Positions 1 to 7,981 of a stretch of 64,000 nt of DNA are shown piece by piece; position 1 is the first letter of the stretch; the number at the start of each line of letters is the position of its first letter. Made by a program: the position numbers and the translations under genes. The notes beneath the pieces were generated by a model. The model saw nothing but the letters and a program-made list of their open reading frames with translations, was not told the origin of the DNA and searched no databases. Origin of the DNA: an uncultured Oscillospiraceae bacterium (GTDB taxonomy: Bacteria > Bacillota > Clostridia > Oscillospirales > Oscillospiraceae); NCBI GenBank assembly GCA_910589155.1, contig CAJURY010000004.1, positions 25,616 through 89,615 of the forward strand, in the 5' to 3' direction.

Positions 1-245
1 CCATTGCGTTTTTGGCACACCTCTGGGAGACGCTCGACAGCAACTGCCCCGGAATCCAGGTAGTCACAATGCCGCCGAAGGGGCAGATCTATGTGTCCGC
101 CCGGTGGGCAGCGTCCGCTGGCAATGCGTCACCAACGCCATTGCGTTTTTGGCACACCTCTGGGAGACGCTCGACAGCAACTGCCCCGGAATGCGGGTAG
201 TCACAATGCCGCCGAAGGGGCGGATCTATGTGTCCGCCCGTTTCT
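1..245 (+). repeat. Two direct copies of the R1 + MITE-end repeat (period 137 bp)
   Basis: Bases 1-102 and 138-240 are near-identical direct copies. Each holds the R1 core (CGCTCGACAGCAACTGCC) followed by a MITE end (GGGGCGGATCTATGTGTCCG in the second copy). No gene is supported here; the short open frames on both strands are repeat-derived. The array lies downstream of serS, which reads towards it. Confidence 0.8.
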
Positions 246-270
246 ATAAAATTACCGGCTTCCAGACAGC

Positions 271-1560
271 CTATTTTGCTTCAATGACCTCGATACCGCC
301 CAGATACTTGCGCAGCACCTCCGGCACCACCACGGAACCATCCGCCCGCTGATTTTGCTCCACCATGGCGGGGAAAATCCGGGAGGTCGCCAAACCGGAG
401 CCGTTTAGCGTATGCACAAACTCAGTTTTGCCGGTAGCTTCCCGGCGGAAGCGGATATTACCCCGGCGCGCCTGATAATCTCTGGCGTTGGATACGGAGG
501 AAACCTCCTTATAACCGTTCATGGAGGGAATCTGAATCTCAATATCATAGGTTCTGGCCATGGAAGCGGAACAGTCTCCAGCAGCCAGCTTCACGGTGCG
601 GAAATGGAAGCCCAGACCCTTCACGAGATTTTCCGCCTTGGCAACCAATTCGTCAAAGGCGCCGTCGGAATCTTCCGGTTTGGTGTACTGGAACATCTCC
701 ACCTTATTAAACTGGTGACCCCGCACCATGCCCCGCTCGTCGGCACGGTGAGAACCGGCCTCCCGGCGGAAGCAGGGGGTATAGGAGAAGAATTTCTTGG
801 GTAAATCGCTTTCCGCAAGTATTTCATCCCGATAAACGCTGGCAAGCGCCGCCTCAGCGGTGGGCAGCATATAGTGAATCCGGTCGTCCGTGGGATTGGC
901 GATTTTGTACACCTCGTCGGCAAACTTGGGGAACTGTCCGGCGGTTTCGCCGCACTGGTACTCCAGCATATGGGGAGGCAAAATGAATTCATAGCCGTCG
1001 GCAATGTGGGTATCCATAAAATAGTTCAAAAGCGCCCATTCCAGCCGCGCGCCCATGCCCTTATAAATCCAGAAGCCGGAACCAGCCAGCTTGGCGCCCC
1101 GCTCATAGTCGATCAGACCCAGGTTCAGGCACAAATCCACATGGTGCTTGGGTTCAAAATCAAATTTGTGGGGTTCGCCGTAATAGCGCAGCGGCTCGTT
1201 GTTTTCCTTGCCACCGGGGGCGAGATCAGGATCAGGGAGGTTCGGCAGACTCAGCATACAGGTGCGGTACTCCGCTTCCACCGCATCCAGCGCCTTATCG
1301 TTGGCGGCAATCTCCGCTTTCAGCTCGGCCATTTCCTTGAAAATGGGGTTTACATCCTCGCCAGCCCTTTTCAGCTTGGGAATTTCCTTGGATACCCGGT
1401 TCTGCTCTGCTTTTTTTGTTTCTGTGGAGAGAATCAGTTCCCGCCGCTGGGCGTCCAGTTCCAAAATGCGATCCACAACTCCGTCGCAGTCTACTTCCTT
1501 TGCACGAAGTCCGGCTTTTACAGCTTCAGGATTTTCCTTTATTCTTTTCATATCCAACAT
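271..1560 (-). CDS. serS: Serine--tRNA ligase (SerRS)
   Basis: A 429-aa class II aminoacyl-tRNA synthetase that charges tRNA-Ser with serine in the cytosol. The N-terminal 100 residues form the usual long helical hairpin for the tRNA arm. Motif 2 (FRREAGSHRADERG) and motif 3 (LNGSGLATSR) are present and full length. The start is set at the ATG at 1560, preceded by GAGGTGA five bases upstream; an in-frame ATG 18 codons earlier lies inside the preceding gene and has no such site. It is the last gene of a - strand run parA-parB-coiled-coil gene-serS. Only 17 bases separate it from the gene before it, so there is no room for its own T-box leader. Confidence 0.97.
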   Translation of the reverse strand: MLDMKRIKENPEAVKAGLRAKEVDCDGVVDRILELDAQRRELILSTETKKAEQNRVSKEIPKLKRAGEDVNPIFKEMAELKAEIAANDKALDAVEAEYRTCMLSLPNLPDPDLAPGGKENNEPLRYYGEPHKFDFEPKHHVDLCLNLGLIDYERGAKLAGSGFWIYKGMGARLEWALLNYFMDTHIADGYEFILPPHMLEYQCGETAGQFPKFADEVYKIANPTDDRIHYMLPTAEAALASVYRDEILAESDLPKKFFSYTPCFRREAGSHRADERGMVRGHQFNKVEMFQYTKPEDSDGAFDELVAKAENLVKGLGFHFRTVKLAAGDCSASMARTYDIEIQIPSMNGYKEVSSVSNARDYQARRGNIRFRREATGKTEFVHTLNGSGLATSRIFPAMVEQNQRADGSVVVPEVLRKYLGGIEVIEAK

Positions 1561-1577
1561 GTTGTTCACCTCATCGT

Positions 1578-2207
1578 TTATTCCTGGGGCAGATAGGCTT
1601 CCAGCTCTTTGCAAAGAGCCTGTCCAGCCTCGCCCAGCTCATTTTTCATGGTTAAAAGCTCCGTCATTGCCCGCAGGAAGCTCTCGCTGTCCTCCTGATC
1701 CAAGGCGTTTTGCGCAGCCAGCAGCAATTCATAAGCTTTTTTGCTGGAAGCAGCCTTAATTTCTTCCTGCAGCTTTGCAATTGTTTCGGCTGCCTCCTGA
1801 TTTTCTTCGTCTTTTTTGTTTATTGTCATTCGCATCAGGTCGTTGGCTTCTTCCATCTGCTTGACCCGCCGCTCCAGAGCGTTCATTTGCTCTTGCAGCT
1901 CCCGATTGGCGTCTTGTAACTGCTCCGCCTTGGCTAAGGCGTTGGTTTTATCGTTTGTCAGAATGTTAACGGTATTTCGGTTGTCCCGCTGCTGCACCAG
2001 CATAGAAATCAAAACCGCGCCGAAGGCCAAGGTCAACAGTCCCGCCAGATAGTTGACAAGAGCCGCCCGGCGCTTTGCGCTGAGATTGGCGCCTGGTTTT
2101 TCCGCCGGCGCTTCCGTTACCGGCTGCTCTGTTTGCGGCTCCGGCTTTTCCTCAATCATATCCTCCACCTTGCGCAGTAGTTTTTTGGCTTTACTTTTAT
2201 CGGTCAT
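1578..2207 (-). CDS. Single-pass membrane protein with long coiled coil, in the par operon
   Basis: A 209-aa protein I do not recognise by name. Seen in the sequence: a charged, Pro/Glu-rich N-terminal 45 residues, one hydrophobic segment at about residues 50-72 (YLAGLLTLAFGAVLISML), then a heptad-rich coiled coil from about 85 to 175. It would be anchored in the cytoplasmic membrane with the coiled coil on one side. Its ATG overlaps the parB stop as ATGA, so translation is probably coupled. The only good Shine-Dalgarno (AGGAGG) lies 14 bases upstream, longer than usual. Its place between parB and serS suggests a link to chromosome segregation or simple co-transcription; function unknown. Confidence 0.8.
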   Translation of the reverse strand: MTDKSKAKKLLRKVEDMIEEKPEPQTEQPVTEAPAEKPGANLSAKRRAALVNYLAGLLTLAFGAVLISMLVQQRDNRNTVNILTNDKTNALAKAEQLQDANRELQEQMNALERRVKQMEEANDLMRMTINKKDEENQEAAETIAKLQEEIKAASSKKAYELLLAAQNALDQEDSESFLRAMTELLTMKNELGEAGQALCKELEAYLPQE

Positions 2208-3085
2208 GACCGGTGATTCGCCTCCTTTGGAAGTGTTTCCAGAATTTCCAACAGTCGCTGCAAATCCTCCTGCCCGTAAAATTCCAGTTCAAAACGTCCT
2301 TTTCGTTTTCCGTTTACAATTTTAACACCGCGCCCCAGATGCCGGGATAGGCTTTTTTCGCATTCGGCGATATAATCCACCGCAAGGGGCTGCGCCTCCG
2401 GTTCCGGCTTTGGCTCTCGATTGAGGTTCCGGCAGAGCAGCTCCGCCTGCCGGACAGAAAGATCCAGCGCAGCAATTTTCTGCGCGGCTTCCTTTTGCTT
2501 CTTCGGCTCTTTCATCGAAAGAATGGCTCTGGCATGTCCGGGAGTCAGCGCGCCTGTTTTCACCATTTCCAGAATTTCCGGCGTCAATTGTAAAAGCCGC
2601 AGTGCGTTAGCCACGGCCGGACGGGATTTCCCCACTCGTTTTGCCGCGTCCTCCTGGGTCATACCGTACTCTTTCAGAAGACGGCTGTAGCCCATGGCTT
2701 CTTCCACAGGATTTAAGTCCTCCCGCTGCAAATTCTCAATCAGGGCAAGCTCCGTTGCCTTTTTATCGTCCGCCTCAATGACAATGGCGGGAATCTCTCG
2801 CAGCCCCGCCAGTCTTGCAGCCCGCCAACGGCGCTCTCCTGCGATAATTTGATAGTAACCGCTTTCCAGTTCCCGCACAGTGAGCGGCTGAAGCACGCCG
2901 TGCTGGGCAATGGATTCCGACAGCGCTTCCAGCGCTTCCGGGTCGAAATCCCGCCGGGGCTGATTTGGATTCGGTTCCACTTTTTGCAGAGGCAGGATTT
3001 TCAGGCCGTTGTCTGCTTCCGCTTCCTGAGAAAAATCTCCCAAAAGCGCCCCAAGTCCCCTGCCAAGTCCTTTTTGTACTGCCAT
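2204..3085 (-). CDS. parB: Chromosome-partitioning protein ParB (Spo0J)
   Basis: A 293-aa parS-binding CTPase clamp. Visible features: N-terminal KGLGRGLGALLGD, which contacts ParA; the CTP-binding and nucleoid-spreading box GERRWRAARLAG near residue 85; the conserved ALIENLQREDLNPVEEA segment; a helix-turn-helix (TQEDAAKRVGKSRPAVANAL) near 140-165; and a C-terminal dimerisation tail. It begins 2 bases after the parA stop (GAGGT as ribosome site) and overlaps the next gene by 4 bases. Two parS sites lie just upstream of the operon at 3914 and 3953. Confidence 0.97.
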   Translation of the reverse strand: MAVQKGLGRGLGALLGDFSQEAEADNGLKILPLQKVEPNPNQPRRDFDPEALEALSESIAQHGVLQPLTVRELESGYYQIIAGERRWRAARLAGLREIPAIVIEADDKKATELALIENLQREDLNPVEEAMGYSRLLKEYGMTQEDAAKRVGKSRPAVANALRLLQLTPEILEMVKTGALTPGHARAILSMKEPKKQKEAAQKIAALDLSVRQAELLCRNLNREPKPEPEAQPLAVDYIAECEKSLSRHLGRGVKIVNGKRKGRFELEFYGQEDLQRLLEILETLPKEANHRS

Positions 3086-3087
3086 AG

Positions 3088-3840
3088 CTAACCTCGTTTC
3101 AAAATTTCCTGCGCCAGCGCAACATAGGCCTGCGCTCCCCGGCTGCTTCGGTCATAGGCGGACACCGGCGTTCCATGACTGGGCGCCTCCGCCAGCCGCA
3201 CGTTCCTTGGAATCATGGTTGCGAAAACCTTTCCCGGAAAATGCCGCCGCACCTCCTGGGCTACCTGGGCGGAGAAATTGGTGCGTCCGTCATACATCGT
3301 TAGCACCACCCCAAAAATATCCAAGTCGGGATTCAACTTCCGCTTTACCGCCCGTAAGGTGGACATCAGATCAGACAAGCCCTCCAGCGCGTAATATTCG
3401 CACTGCACCGGGACGAGAATCCCATGGGCTGCGCACAAGCTATTCAATGTCAGCATTTCCAAAGACGGTGGGCAGTCGATAAAAATATAATCGTAGCTTT
3501 CCCGCAACGGCTCCAAAATTTTTCTGAGGCAGTGTTCCCTGTCGTCCACGTTAATCAGCTCCACTCCCGCGCCGGCCAAGGCGCTGGAGCTGGGCAAAAC
3601 GTCGCCAAATTTGGTTCGCACTACCAGCTTTTCCGCTTCCATGCCGTCGATAATTGCATGGTATATGGATTTTCCCTGCCGCTTTTCCACGCCCAAGCCG
3701 GACGTGGCGTTTGCCTGGGGGTCAAAGTCGCACAGCAGTACGCTTTTTCCCGCTTCCTTCAGGGCGGCGGTGAGATTGACGGCGGTGGTGGTTTTGCCCA
3801 CGCCGCCTTTTTGATTGACAATTGCGATGATTTTTCCCAA
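3088..3840 (-). CDS. parA: Chromosome-partitioning ATPase ParA (Soj)
   Basis: A 250-aa deviant Walker ATPase working with ParB. The N-terminal QKGGVGKTTTAVNL is the deviant Walker A motif with the signature lysine, and CDFDPQANAT and FIDCPPSLEML follow. The start chosen is TTG at 3840, because AAGGAGG lies seven bases upstream; the in-frame GTG at 3846 is only one base from it. Expression is probably from the promoter at 3869-3896, beside two parS sites. Confidence 0.96.
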   Translation of the reverse strand: MGKIIAIVNQKGGVGKTTTAVNLTAALKEAGKSVLLCDFDPQANATSGLGVEKRQGKSIYHAIIDGMEAEKLVVRTKFGDVLPSSSALAGAGVELINVDDREHCLRKILEPLRESYDYIFIDCPPSLEMLTLNSLCAAHGILVPVQCEYYALEGLSDLMSTLRAVKRKLNPDLDIFGVVLTMYDGRTNFSAQVAQEVRRHFPGKVFATMIPRNVRLAEAPSHGTPVSAYDRSSRGAQAYVALAQEILKRG

Positions 3841-3868
3841 AACCACGCCTCCTTTTTGTTTCTATATC

Positions 3869-3896
3869 ATTATATCACAGATTTATGATGTTGCAA
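3869..3896 (-). promoter_or_regulatory. Predicted promoter of the parA-parB operon
   Basis: On the - strand, TTGCAA (3896-3891) and TATAAT (3874-3869) are separated by 16 bases. It is a good sigma-A type match, 30 bases upstream of the parA start. Confidence 0.7.
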
Positions 3897-3913
3897 TATG
3901 GGATATTTCACTG

Positions 3914-3929
3914 TGTTTCACGTGAAACA
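3914..3929. promoter_or_regulatory. parS site 1
   Basis: The perfect 16-bp palindrome TGTTTCACGTGAAACA is the consensus ParB-binding site. It is immediately upstream of the parA promoter, so ParB loading could also affect the operon's transcription. Confidence 0.97.
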
Positions 3930-3952
3930 TGCCGCAAATTCTATGCGCTTAT

Positions 3953-3968
3953 TGTTTCACGTGAAACA
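3953..3968. promoter_or_regulatory. parS site 2
   Basis: A second perfect TGTTTCACGTGAAACA, 23 bases from the first. It sits only three bases beyond the stop codon of the zinc-ribbon gene. Confidence 0.97.
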
Positions 3969-3971
3969 ATC

Positions 3972-4349
3972 TCAGGTTGCGGTGGGAATGCTGGAAGGCT
4001 CTGAGGCTTCCGGCGCAATGGTATTATAGTTTTTTCCAATTTCAAATTCCGGTATTTTGGTAAAATTCTGCAAGATTGCCAGCGCTGCGAAAAGTACCGT
4101 GCTGGCAAACAAAATCCCAGCCAAAATACGCAAGTGCTTAATTTTCTGCTTCTGCCGGGCAAGCATTTCCTCCTGCCTGGCCTGGGGTCGGCTATGTCGG
4201 TAGGGCTTGGGATCAGCCTGCTGCTTGGGATGTACAGGCAAAATAATAGGCGCGTCCTGCTGAACCGGATCATTTTGAATTGCAAGCTGGCATTCCTTGC
4301 AGAATGCTGCCGGCGCTTTGATTTCCATACCGCATTTTAAGCAGTGCAT
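3972..4349 (-). CDS. Small zinc-ribbon membrane protein
   Basis: A 125-aa protein of unknown role. It opens with a four-cysteine zinc ribbon (C3, C6, C17, C20: MHCLKCGMEIKAPAAFCKEC). A Gln/Pro/Arg-rich linker follows, then one membrane span around residues 77-97 and a short extracytoplasmic tail. The start is the ATG at 4349 with GGAGGA six bases upstream, not the ATG at 4367. It is transcribed towards parA with the two parS sites in the gap. Confidence 0.75.
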   Translation of the reverse strand: MHCLKCGMEIKAPAAFCKECQLAIQNDPVQQDAPIILPVHPKQQADPKPYRHSRPQARQEEMLARQKQKIKHLRILAGILFASTVLFAALAILQNFTKIPEFEIGKNYNTIAPEASEPSSIPTAT

Positions 4350-4531
4350 AGGCGTTCCTCCAACCAAAGGGGTTTCTGTTTTTCTCTATTGTACAGCAAA
4401 AAACCTGTTTCGTAAACAGAAAAATGCCGAATGCACAAAAAATTTAAAAATTGCTTTTCAAATTCCTTGGAAGCTGGGAAATAAATATGAAGCCAGCGGG
4501 CGCTCCCGTAACGCGTTGCCCACCAATCACA

Positions 4532-4630
4532 GCGTAGGGGCGCACCTATGTGTGCGCCCGTTGCAACCCGTCAAGTCTCCGGCGCAAAAGGCGCCTACCG
4601 GCGGGCGGACACGCAGGTTCGCCCCTAGGG
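4532..4630. repeat. Short MITE copy (99 bp)
   Basis: A left end GTAGGGGCGCACCTATGTGT and an inverted right end (GCGGACACGCAGGTTCGCCC) enclose only about 40 bp. This makes it a shortened member of the family annotated in full at 11989-12310. Confidence 0.75.
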
Positions 4631-4639
4631 CTCGCCTTG

Positions 4640-4838
4640 GTATTTTGGCGTAGTTTAAGCCGATAGCCCCCCCAAGGGTGTGCCAAATCTGTAGTGGGGT
4701 GCGTAACGCATTGCCAGCGGGCGCTGCCCGTTTAGGGAGGGTTCAGTATTTTGGGCTAGTTCTTTTCGAGTGTCCCCCAAAAGGGTGCCAAATCTGTAGC
4801 GGCCTAGGTAACGCGCTGCCAGCGGGCGCTGCCCGCAC
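4640..4838 (-). repeat. Two R1 repeat copies in reverse orientation
   Basis: Two roughly 100-bp copies, each with CCCCCAAGGGTG or a close variant, then CCAAATCTGTAG, then GCCAGCGGGCGCTGCCCG. Together with the short MITE they fill the space between the zinc-ribbon gene and gap. No gene is seen between 4350 and 4902. Confidence 0.75.
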
Positions 4839-4846
4839 GATGCAAA

Positions 4847-4883
4847 CAAAAAATTCCCGCAAACGGCGAACCGTTTGCGGGAA
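4847..4883 (-). terminator. Intrinsic terminator of gap
   Basis: A 13-bp stem TTCCCGCAAACGG / CCGTTTGCGGGAA with a 4-base loop, followed on the - strand by a run of seven T. It starts 19 bases after the gap stop codon. Confidence 0.92.
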
Positions 4884-4902
4884 CCATAAATTTCTAAGAA
4901 AA

Positions 4903-5916
4903 TTACTCAGCGTGATCCACAGCGTACATAACCTTGATCAGCTCCAGAACCTTGTTGGAGTAGCCGATTTCGTTATCGTACCAGGAAACAACCTTCACGA
5001 AGGTGTCGGTCAGAGCAATACCAGCCTTGGCGTCGAAGATGGAGGTACGGGTGTCGCCCAGGAAGTCGGCGGAAACCACCGCGTCCTCGGTGTAGCCCAG
5101 AACGCCCTTCAGTTCGCCTTCGGAAGCAGCCTTCATGGCGGCGCAGATTTCGTCGTAGGAAGCGGGCTTGGCCAGGTTCACAGTCAGGTCAACCACGGAA
5201 ACGTCCAGAGTGGGGACACGCATGGACATACCGGTGAGCTTGCCGTTCAGTTCGGGGATAACCTTGCCCACAGCCTTGGCGGCGCCGGTGGAAGAGGGGA
5301 TGATGTTGCCGGCAGCGGCGCGGCCGCCTCTCCAGTCCTTCAGGGAAGGTCCGTCAACGGTCTTCTGGGTAGCGGTGGTGGAGTGCACGGTGGTCATGAG
5401 GCCATCGGTGATGCCCCAGTTGTCGTTCAGAACCTTGGCGATGGGAGCCAGGCAGTTGGTGGTGCAGGAAGCGTTGGAAACAAAGGTCATGTCCTTGGTG
5501 TACTTGTCGGTGTTCACGCCGACAACGAACATGGGGGTAGCGTCCTTGGAAGGAGCGGACATCACGACCTTCTTGGCGCCGGCGGCGATATGGCCGGCAG
5601 CCTTCTCCTGAGTCAGGAACAGGCCGGTGGACTCGACAACGTACTCAGCGCCCAGCTTACCCCAGGGCAGATCAGCGGGGTTGCGCTCAGCGGAGATGGG
5701 GATCTCCTTACCATTTACAATGATGGAATTTTCGGTGGATTCAACGGTGCCGTTGAACTGGCCGTGCATGGTGTCGTACTTCAGCATGTAAGCCAGGTAA
5801 TCGGCGGGGCACAGATCGTTGATACCGACAATTTCAATTTCGGGGTGATTGACGCTGGCGCGGAAGACCATACGGCCGATCCGGCCAAAGCCATTGATGC
5901 CAACTTTGATAGACAT
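4903..5916 (-). CDS. gap: Type I glyceraldehyde-3-phosphate dehydrogenase
   Basis: A 337-aa glycolytic enzyme that oxidises glyceraldehyde-3-phosphate with NAD and phosphate. The Rossmann start VGINGFGRIGRMVFR and the catalytic-cysteine motif SNASCTTNCLAP (about residue 155) are intact, as are HSTTATQ and WYDNE. The start at 5916 has GGAGG nine bases upstream; a longer frame to 5958 lacks support. It is monocistronic, with its own promoter at 6002-6030 and terminator at 4847-4883. Codon choice is strongly biased, as expected for an abundant protein. Confidence 0.97.
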   Translation of the reverse strand: MSIKVGINGFGRIGRMVFRASVNHPEIEIVGINDLCPADYLAYMLKYDTMHGQFNGTVESTENSIIVNGKEIPISAERNPADLPWGKLGAEYVVESTGLFLTQEKAAGHIAAGAKKVVMSAPSKDATPMFVVGVNTDKYTKDMTFVSNASCTTNCLAPIAKVLNDNWGITDGLMTTVHSTTATQKTVDGPSLKDWRGGRAAAGNIIPSSTGAAKAVGKVIPELNGKLTGMSMRVPTLDVSVVDLTVNLAKPASYDEICAAMKAASEGELKGVLGYTEDAVVSADFLGDTRTSIFDAKAGIALTDTFVKVVSWYDNEIGYSNKVLELIKVMYAVDHAE

Positions 5917-6001
5917 TTCAATTTCCTCCATTTCAATACTCGCGGCTTTGCCGCGCATTTAAAACATCCATAGTCAGATTATTTATCATCTAACCTTACC
6001 C

Positions 6002-6030
6002 ATTATACAATAAGTTATACCCGCTGTAAA
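6002..6030 (-). promoter_or_regulatory. Predicted gap promoter
   Basis: On the - strand, TTTACA (6030-6025) and TATAAT (6007-6002) have a 17-base spacer. The leader to gap is about 80 bases. Confidence 0.75.
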
Positions 6031-6076
6031 GTCCTGTTTTACAAAACAATTGTAAAATTTTTTCGCAGCGGGGCTG

Positions 6077-6763
6077 CTATCTCTGAGAAACCGTACTCTG
6101 GCGGATCAGCTTGCCGTCCACCACCCGACAGGCCTCGTCCAGCCTGGGGAGAATATCCATATCGTGGGTGGCGATAATGACGCAGTATTTTTCCTCATGA
6201 GCCAATTGCACCAGAATGTCGATGATGCGGTCGCCGTTTTCCGTGTCCAGATTGCCGGTGGGCTCGTCCGCCAGCAAAAGCTTAGTGTCCATGCTGAGGG
6301 CTCTTGCAATGGCCACGCGCTGCTGTTCGCCGCCGGAGAGCATACTGGGATAGCGGTTCAGGGCGGTTTCCGGCAGGTTTACCCGGCTGATCAGCTCTTT
6401 TGCCTTTTCTCTGGCGGCCTTGCCGCCGAAGCCCCGCAGCTCCATGGGATAGGTGACGTTTTCCTGGACGGTAAGCAGCGGAAACAGACGGAAGGACTGG
6501 TAAATGACCGCCGCCTTTTCCCGACGGTAGCGGTTTAATTCCATTTTCGCAGTGGGTACGCCCTCAAAGCGGATTTCCCCCTCCTGAGGCAGATCCAAGC
6601 CTGCAAGCAAGGACAAAAGCGTGGATTTGCCGGAGCCGGATTTCCCAATGAGTCCATACACCTTCCCCTGTTCAAACTGATAGGTCACGCCCTTCAAAGC
6701 GTCCACCTGCTGATAACGGGAGCGGTAGCGGAAGCGCACGTTTTCTACTTCTAAAATGGACAT
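6077..6763 (-). CDS. ABC transporter ATP-binding protein (LolD/MacB type), without a permease partner
   Basis: A 228-aa nucleotide-binding subunit. Walker A GKSGSGKST (about 40-48), signature LSGGEQQRVAIARAL, Walker B LLLADEPTGNLD and the switch histidine in IIATHDMD are all present. The LADEPTGNLD form is typical of the LolD/MacB/FtsE branch that works with FtsX-like permeases. The start is 6763, with AAGGAG nine bases upstream. No permease is adjacent: gap lies on one side and the restriction-modification insert on the other. The partner may be elsewhere or may have been lost when the insert arrived. Confidence 0.9.
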   Translation of the reverse strand: MSILEVENVRFRYRSRYQQVDALKGVTYQFEQGKVYGLIGKSGSGKSTLLSLLAGLDLPQEGEIRFEGVPTAKMELNRYRREKAAVIYQSFRLFPLLTVQENVTYPMELRGFGGKAAREKAKELISRVNLPETALNRYPSMLSGGEQQRVAIARALSMDTKLLLADEPTGNLDTENGDRIIDILVQLAHEEKYCVIIATHDMDILPRLDEACRVVDGKLIRQSTVSQR

Positions 6764-6859
6764 ATAAAAAAACTCCTTCCTCTTGCGTTTTTTATAGTAT
6801 AGCACACTTTTTCAGTACTGTGCAATACTTTCCGCCGGTTTTTTCACATTTCTTGAGAA

Positions 6860-6943
6860 TTTACAAATGCCAACGGCCATGTTATAATGGATATAGAAAA
6901 AATGCTGAGAAGGGAGACGCTTCGTAAGGAAGAGTCTCCTTTT
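6860..6943 (+). ncRNA. Candidate short RNA: promoter followed by a terminator-like hairpin
   Basis: TTTACA (6860) and TATAAT (6883-6888) with a 17-base spacer predict a start near 6895. After 18 bases comes a hairpin GGAGAC...GTCTCC and TTTT (6913-6943), with no reading frame. After the -10 the sequence runs into TAGAAAAA, as in the antisense RNAs at 17535 and 17968. It could be a relic of a similar antitoxin RNA whose toxin was lost, or only a short attenuated leader. Confidence 0.4.
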
Positions 6944-6987
6944 ACCTATATTTCAAAACCTGTTAGCAAAGAATGATTTCCTGCTGC

Positions 6988-7016
6988 TTGTTTTTTATAT
7001 TTCTGTGTGATATAAT
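6988..7016 (+). promoter_or_regulatory. Predicted promoter of the restriction-modification operon
   Basis: TTGTTT (6988-6993), 17 bases, TATAAT (7011-7016). It lies 32 bases upstream of the methylase start. Confidence 0.65.
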
Positions 7017-7048
7017 TATTTTGGCGTTTTTTACAGAAGAGGTGTAGT

Positions 7049-7981
7049 ATGTTGACTTGTGTTGAAATTTGTGCTGGCGCTGGCGGTCAGGCGCTTGGTT
7101 TACATTTAGCAGGGTTTAAACATTTGGCGCTCGTCGAATATGAAACCGAGTATTGCGAGGTTCTCAAGCAAAATATTCCTGAATGGAATGTTATTTGTGC
7201 CGATGTTCACGATTTTGACGGAACACATTATCGGGGAATCGACTTGTTTGCAGGAGGAGTTCCTTGTCCGCCGTTTTCTGTCGCCTCAAAGCAGTTAGGA
7301 GAAAACGACGAAAGAGACCTTTTTCCTGAAGCAATTCGACTAATCAGAGAAATCAAGCCCCGTGCAGTTATGCTTGAAAATGTGAGAGGTTTTTTGGATT
7401 CAAAATTCATAGAGTACAGAGAATATATTTTGAGATCAATTAGAAGCCTTGGCTACAAAGTATATATTAAATTGTTAAATGCCTGTGACTATGCTGTGCC
7501 ACAATTACGCCCTCGAGTAATTATTGTCGGTATACGCGATGATATAAAGACGGAATTCGAATATCCGAAAAAGTATGATAAAACAGTGCCTACAGTTGGA
7601 GAAACCTTAAAAGATTTAATGGGCGCTAATGGTTGGAGGGGATTGGACAACTGGGTTGCCAATGCGAATAAAATTGCACCCACTATTGTTGGTGGGAGCA
7701 AAAAACATGGCGGTCCAGACCTTGGTCCTGTACGTTCAAGAAAAGCATGGGCAGAATTGGGAGTTGACGGTAATGGTGTTGCAAATGATGCTCCCTCTGC
7801 CGATTTTGAGGGCATGCCAAAACTGACAAAAGAAATGATTGCAAGAATACAGGGATTCCCACCGAAATGGAATTTTGGCAAGCGAAAAACTGCGGCTTGT
7901 CGAATGATTGGAAATGCATTTCCTCCTCCAGTAGCACAGGCGGTTGCTTTAGAGATAAAGAGGTGTTTGGAAAATGGATAA
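7049..7981 (+). CDS. DNA (cytosine-5) methyltransferase, NgoMIV-type (predicted GCCGGC)
   Basis: A 310-aa C5-cytosine methylase protecting DNA from the endonuclease next to it. Motif I EICAGAGGQALGL (6-18), motif IV with catalytic Cys73 (GVPCPPFS), motif VI LENVRG (109-114), motif VIII QLRPRVIIVG and motif X RMIGNAFPPPVAQA are all intact. The start has AGAGGTG four bases upstream. Its last 8 bases overlap the endonuclease gene, so translation is likely coupled. The gene is visibly AT-richer than its neighbours, which points to horizontal acquisition. The target site is inferred from the partner, not from this protein. Confidence 0.96.
   Translation: MLTCVEICAGAGGQALGLHLAGFKHLALVEYETEYCEVLKQNIPEWNVICADVHDFDGTHYRGIDLFAGGVPCPPFSVASKQLGENDERDLFPEAIRLIREIKPRAVMLENVRGFLDSKFIEYREYILRSIRSLGYKVYIKLLNACDYAVPQLRPRVIIVGIRDDIKTEFEYPKKYDKTVPTVGETLKDLMGANGWRGLDNWVANANKIAPTIVGGSKKHGGPDLGPVRSRKAWAELGVDGNGVANDAPSADFEGMPKLTKEMIARIQGFPPKWNFGKRKTAACRMIGNAFPPPVAQAVALEIKRCLENG

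Noticed and set aside
1561..1577. A T-box for serS
   Set aside because: Only 17 bases lie between serS and the gene before it, and no AGGGTGG-type motif is seen.
4678..5973. A 431-aa open frame antisense to gap
   Set aside because: Its sequence is the reverse of the GAPDH gene plus R1 repeat; no start signal.
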